The notes under the pieces: generated by a model
Told to the model about the DNA's origin: nothing
Seen by the model: the letters and a program-made list of their open reading frames with translations, nothing else
Databases searched by the model: none
Source: Opitutia bacterium UBA7876
Lineage (GTDB): Bacteria > Verrucomicrobiota > Verrucomicrobiia > Opitutales > Seribacteraceae
Assembly: GCA_002500665.1 (NCBI GenBank)
Contig: DLRY01000028.1
Span: forward strand, 169,310 to 185,410
Length of the DNA: 16,101 bases
Reading direction: 5' to 3'
Program-made: the position numbers and the translations under genes
In this document: positions 14,894 through 16,101 of the stretch, one piece after another
Layout of the letters: every line of letters starts with the position of its first letter
Position numbering within the stretch: position 1 is the stretch's first letter

Positions 14894-16101
14894 GTGGATC
14901 CAAACGACTCCAGAGGAAACAAGCGGACGCAAACCCGCCGCCCGTCCGGATGGATGGCCCTGACTCTCGGACTGGTGATCCTTCAACCCTGCTGGGCCGA
15001 CCCGGTGACGCAGGAAATGCGAGATGGGGGAGTTTCAATCCGGCGATCCCTGAAGGTTATGGTCAACTTCGGCGGAGCCCGTCGCGTCGTACTCTCGAGC
15101 GATCCCGGCGGTCTCTTTTCCACTCAGGTATCGTACCCCGAGGTCAACTCCACCTTCAGCACCTCAAATCTTCAAGGGAGCAACGGGGGCTACGTATTTT
15201 CCCACTGGGAAGTCAACGGACAAAGACAGGCTGCCCCCTCCGGCATCGCCTATAGCCGCCTCACCGAGACCATGGACGTCGACAAGATCATTACCGCCCG
15301 CTACGTCCAAGCTACGCTGGACGTCGACTCGGACGGACTTCCGGACTGGTTCGAGGGACACGAATTCGGAACCCTTCAGCATTCCACCGCATCCGATCCC
15401 GACTCCGACGGGTTCAGCATCGCCCAAGAACAGAGCCTCGGCCTTAGCTCCGTGATCAAGGACGAAATCACCGAGGGCGGGATAGCGATCCGCCGCTCTT
15501 CCCTCATCCCGGTCAACTTCGGTGGAGCCCGCTCCCTCAACCTCTCGAGCGACCCACCCGGTCTGGTTCAGTCCCAAAAGAGCTTACTCGAGACCAACTC
15601 CAGTTTCATTTCGCCTCTTCTCGGGGGAGTGAACGGGGCCTATGTCTTCACCCATTGGGAGGTTAACGGCCAGCGCCAGTCCGACCCTTCTGGAATCGGT
15701 CTCAGCAAGATCACCGAGACGCTGGACTCGGACAAGACTATCGTGGCCAAGTACCTGGAGCAAAACGTCGATTCCGATGGGGACGGTCTGCACGACTGGT
15801 ATGAAATACACCAGCTCGGAACCCTCGCTCACCATGGTAGCGACGACCCCGACGGGGACGGATTGACCATCGATTGGGAAATCCGCTTCGGGCTGAGCCC
15901 CTCCATTCCCGACCTAATGGGTGACGGGGGTGTCTCCATACGACGAGCCGGCTCCTTCAACCTCACGGTCATACCTACGGACAGCGACGGAGACGGGCTC
16001 AACGACGGCAACGAGACCGCCCTTGGCTCCAACCCCAATCTCGCCGATACGGACGGCGACGGCTTCGACGATTACGCCGAATGGCTTGCCGGAAGCAGCC
16101 T
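14894..16101 (+). CDS. Secreted repeat protein with TSP3-like calcium sites (partial, runs off the window)
   Basis: I translated this open frame from GTG at 14894: 402 codons with no stop to the window edge. A signal peptide is visible (NKRTQTRRPSGW, then the hydrophobic MALTLGLVILQPCWA, cleavage before DPV). The mature part is built of 150-residue units. Each starts G-G-V/I-S/A-I-R-R and contains V-N-F-G-G-A-R, then Y-V-F-x-H-W-E-V-N-G-Q-R-Q, then D-K-x-I-x-A-x-Y. This resembles divergent InlB B-repeats. A thrombospondin-type-3-like Asp-rich segment follows (VDSDGDGLHDWYE, DPDGDGLTIDWE) that should bind calcium. A third unit starts at 15926 but goes straight to TSP3 repeats. An ATG at 14954 would remove half the signal peptide, so GTG is preferred. 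Likely surface-anchored or adhesive. Confidence 0.82.
   Translation, partial: MDPNDSRGNKRTQTRRPSGWMALTLGLVILQPCWADPVTQEMRDGGVSIRRSLKVMVNFGGARRVVLSSDPGGLFSTQVSYPEVNSTFSTSNLQGSNGGYVFSHWEVNGQRQAAPSGIAYSRLTETMDVDKIITARYVQATLDVDSDGLPDWFEGHEFGTLQHSTASDPDSDGFSIAQEQSLGLSSVIKDEITEGGIAIRRSSLIPVNFGGARSLNLSSDPPGLVQSQKSLLETNSSFISPLLGGVNGAYVFTHWEVNGQRQSDPSGIGLSKITETLDSDKTIVAKYLEQNVDSDGDGLHDWYEIHQLGTLAHHGSDDPDGDGLTIDWEIRFGLSPSIPDLMGDGGVSIRRAGSFNLTVIPTDSDGDGLNDGNETALGSNPNLADTDGDGFDDYAEWLAGSS
15026..15925 (+). repeat. Tandem 450-bp in-frame repeat (two units, third begins)
   Basis: The GGVSIRR-type motif recurs at 15026, 15476 and 15926. The VNFGGAR codons recur at 15062 and 15512. The spacing is 450 bases each time, i.e. 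150 codons without net insertion. Units are diverged in sequence but conserved in length, so the duplication is old and under length constraint. Confidence 0.8.

Overview
The window looks like a stretch of chromosome from a Verrucomicrobia-type bacterium, perhaps Opitutae/Puniceicoccales. The evidence is: FabV as the enoyl-ACP reductase, a DciA/DUF721 protein, a POT peptide transporter with a large insert, a secreted NHL plus LamG-like protein with a C-terminal segment of a style I associate with this phylum, and Ca-binding-repeat surface proteins. GC content is moderate to high, and many genes have little or no Shine-Dalgarno sequence. The taxonomic call is an inference from protein style, not from a marker gene.

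Layout. Positions 1-764 hold the 5' part of fabV (minus strand, cut by the window edge). It diverges from a small dciA-like gene (to 1254). A minus-strand pair follows: an 86-aa membrane protein (3388-3128), then a POT transporter (3124-1307). Divergent from that pair are an EPKP-rich lipoprotein (3501-4295), a two-repeat basic cytosolic protein (4330-4926) with a likely terminator after it, and a DUF975 membrane protein (5005-5592).

From 8574 down to 5618 there is a minus-strand run: isochorismatase-like hydrolase, ComM/YifB AAA ATPase, a coiled-coil/HTH protein, and a 79-aa unknown. Nested inverted repeats sit between comM and the HTH gene. Next comes a 386-bp region without an intact gene (8575-8960). 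It contains a decayed copy of the 5' end of the following gene.

The following gene starts a tight plus-strand envelope operon: a standalone lipoprotein resembling the SecD periplasmic head (8961-9431), an M23 peptidase (9434-10456), and a GT-B glycosyltransferase-like protein whose TTG start overlaps the peptidase gene (10434-11543). The right end encodes two large secreted proteins. One is an NHL beta-propeller/LamG-like protein (11708-14851). The other is a repeat protein with TSP3-like calcium sites (14894 to the window edge), built from an exact 450-bp tandem unit.

There is no CRISPR array, tRNA, rRNA, insertion sequence or phage module that I can see. The most notable observations are the decayed lipoprotein paralogue, the pseudopilin-like insert in the POT transporter, the standalone SecD-head lipoprotein operon, and the 150-residue repeat protein. 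I found no convincing defence or mobile system.
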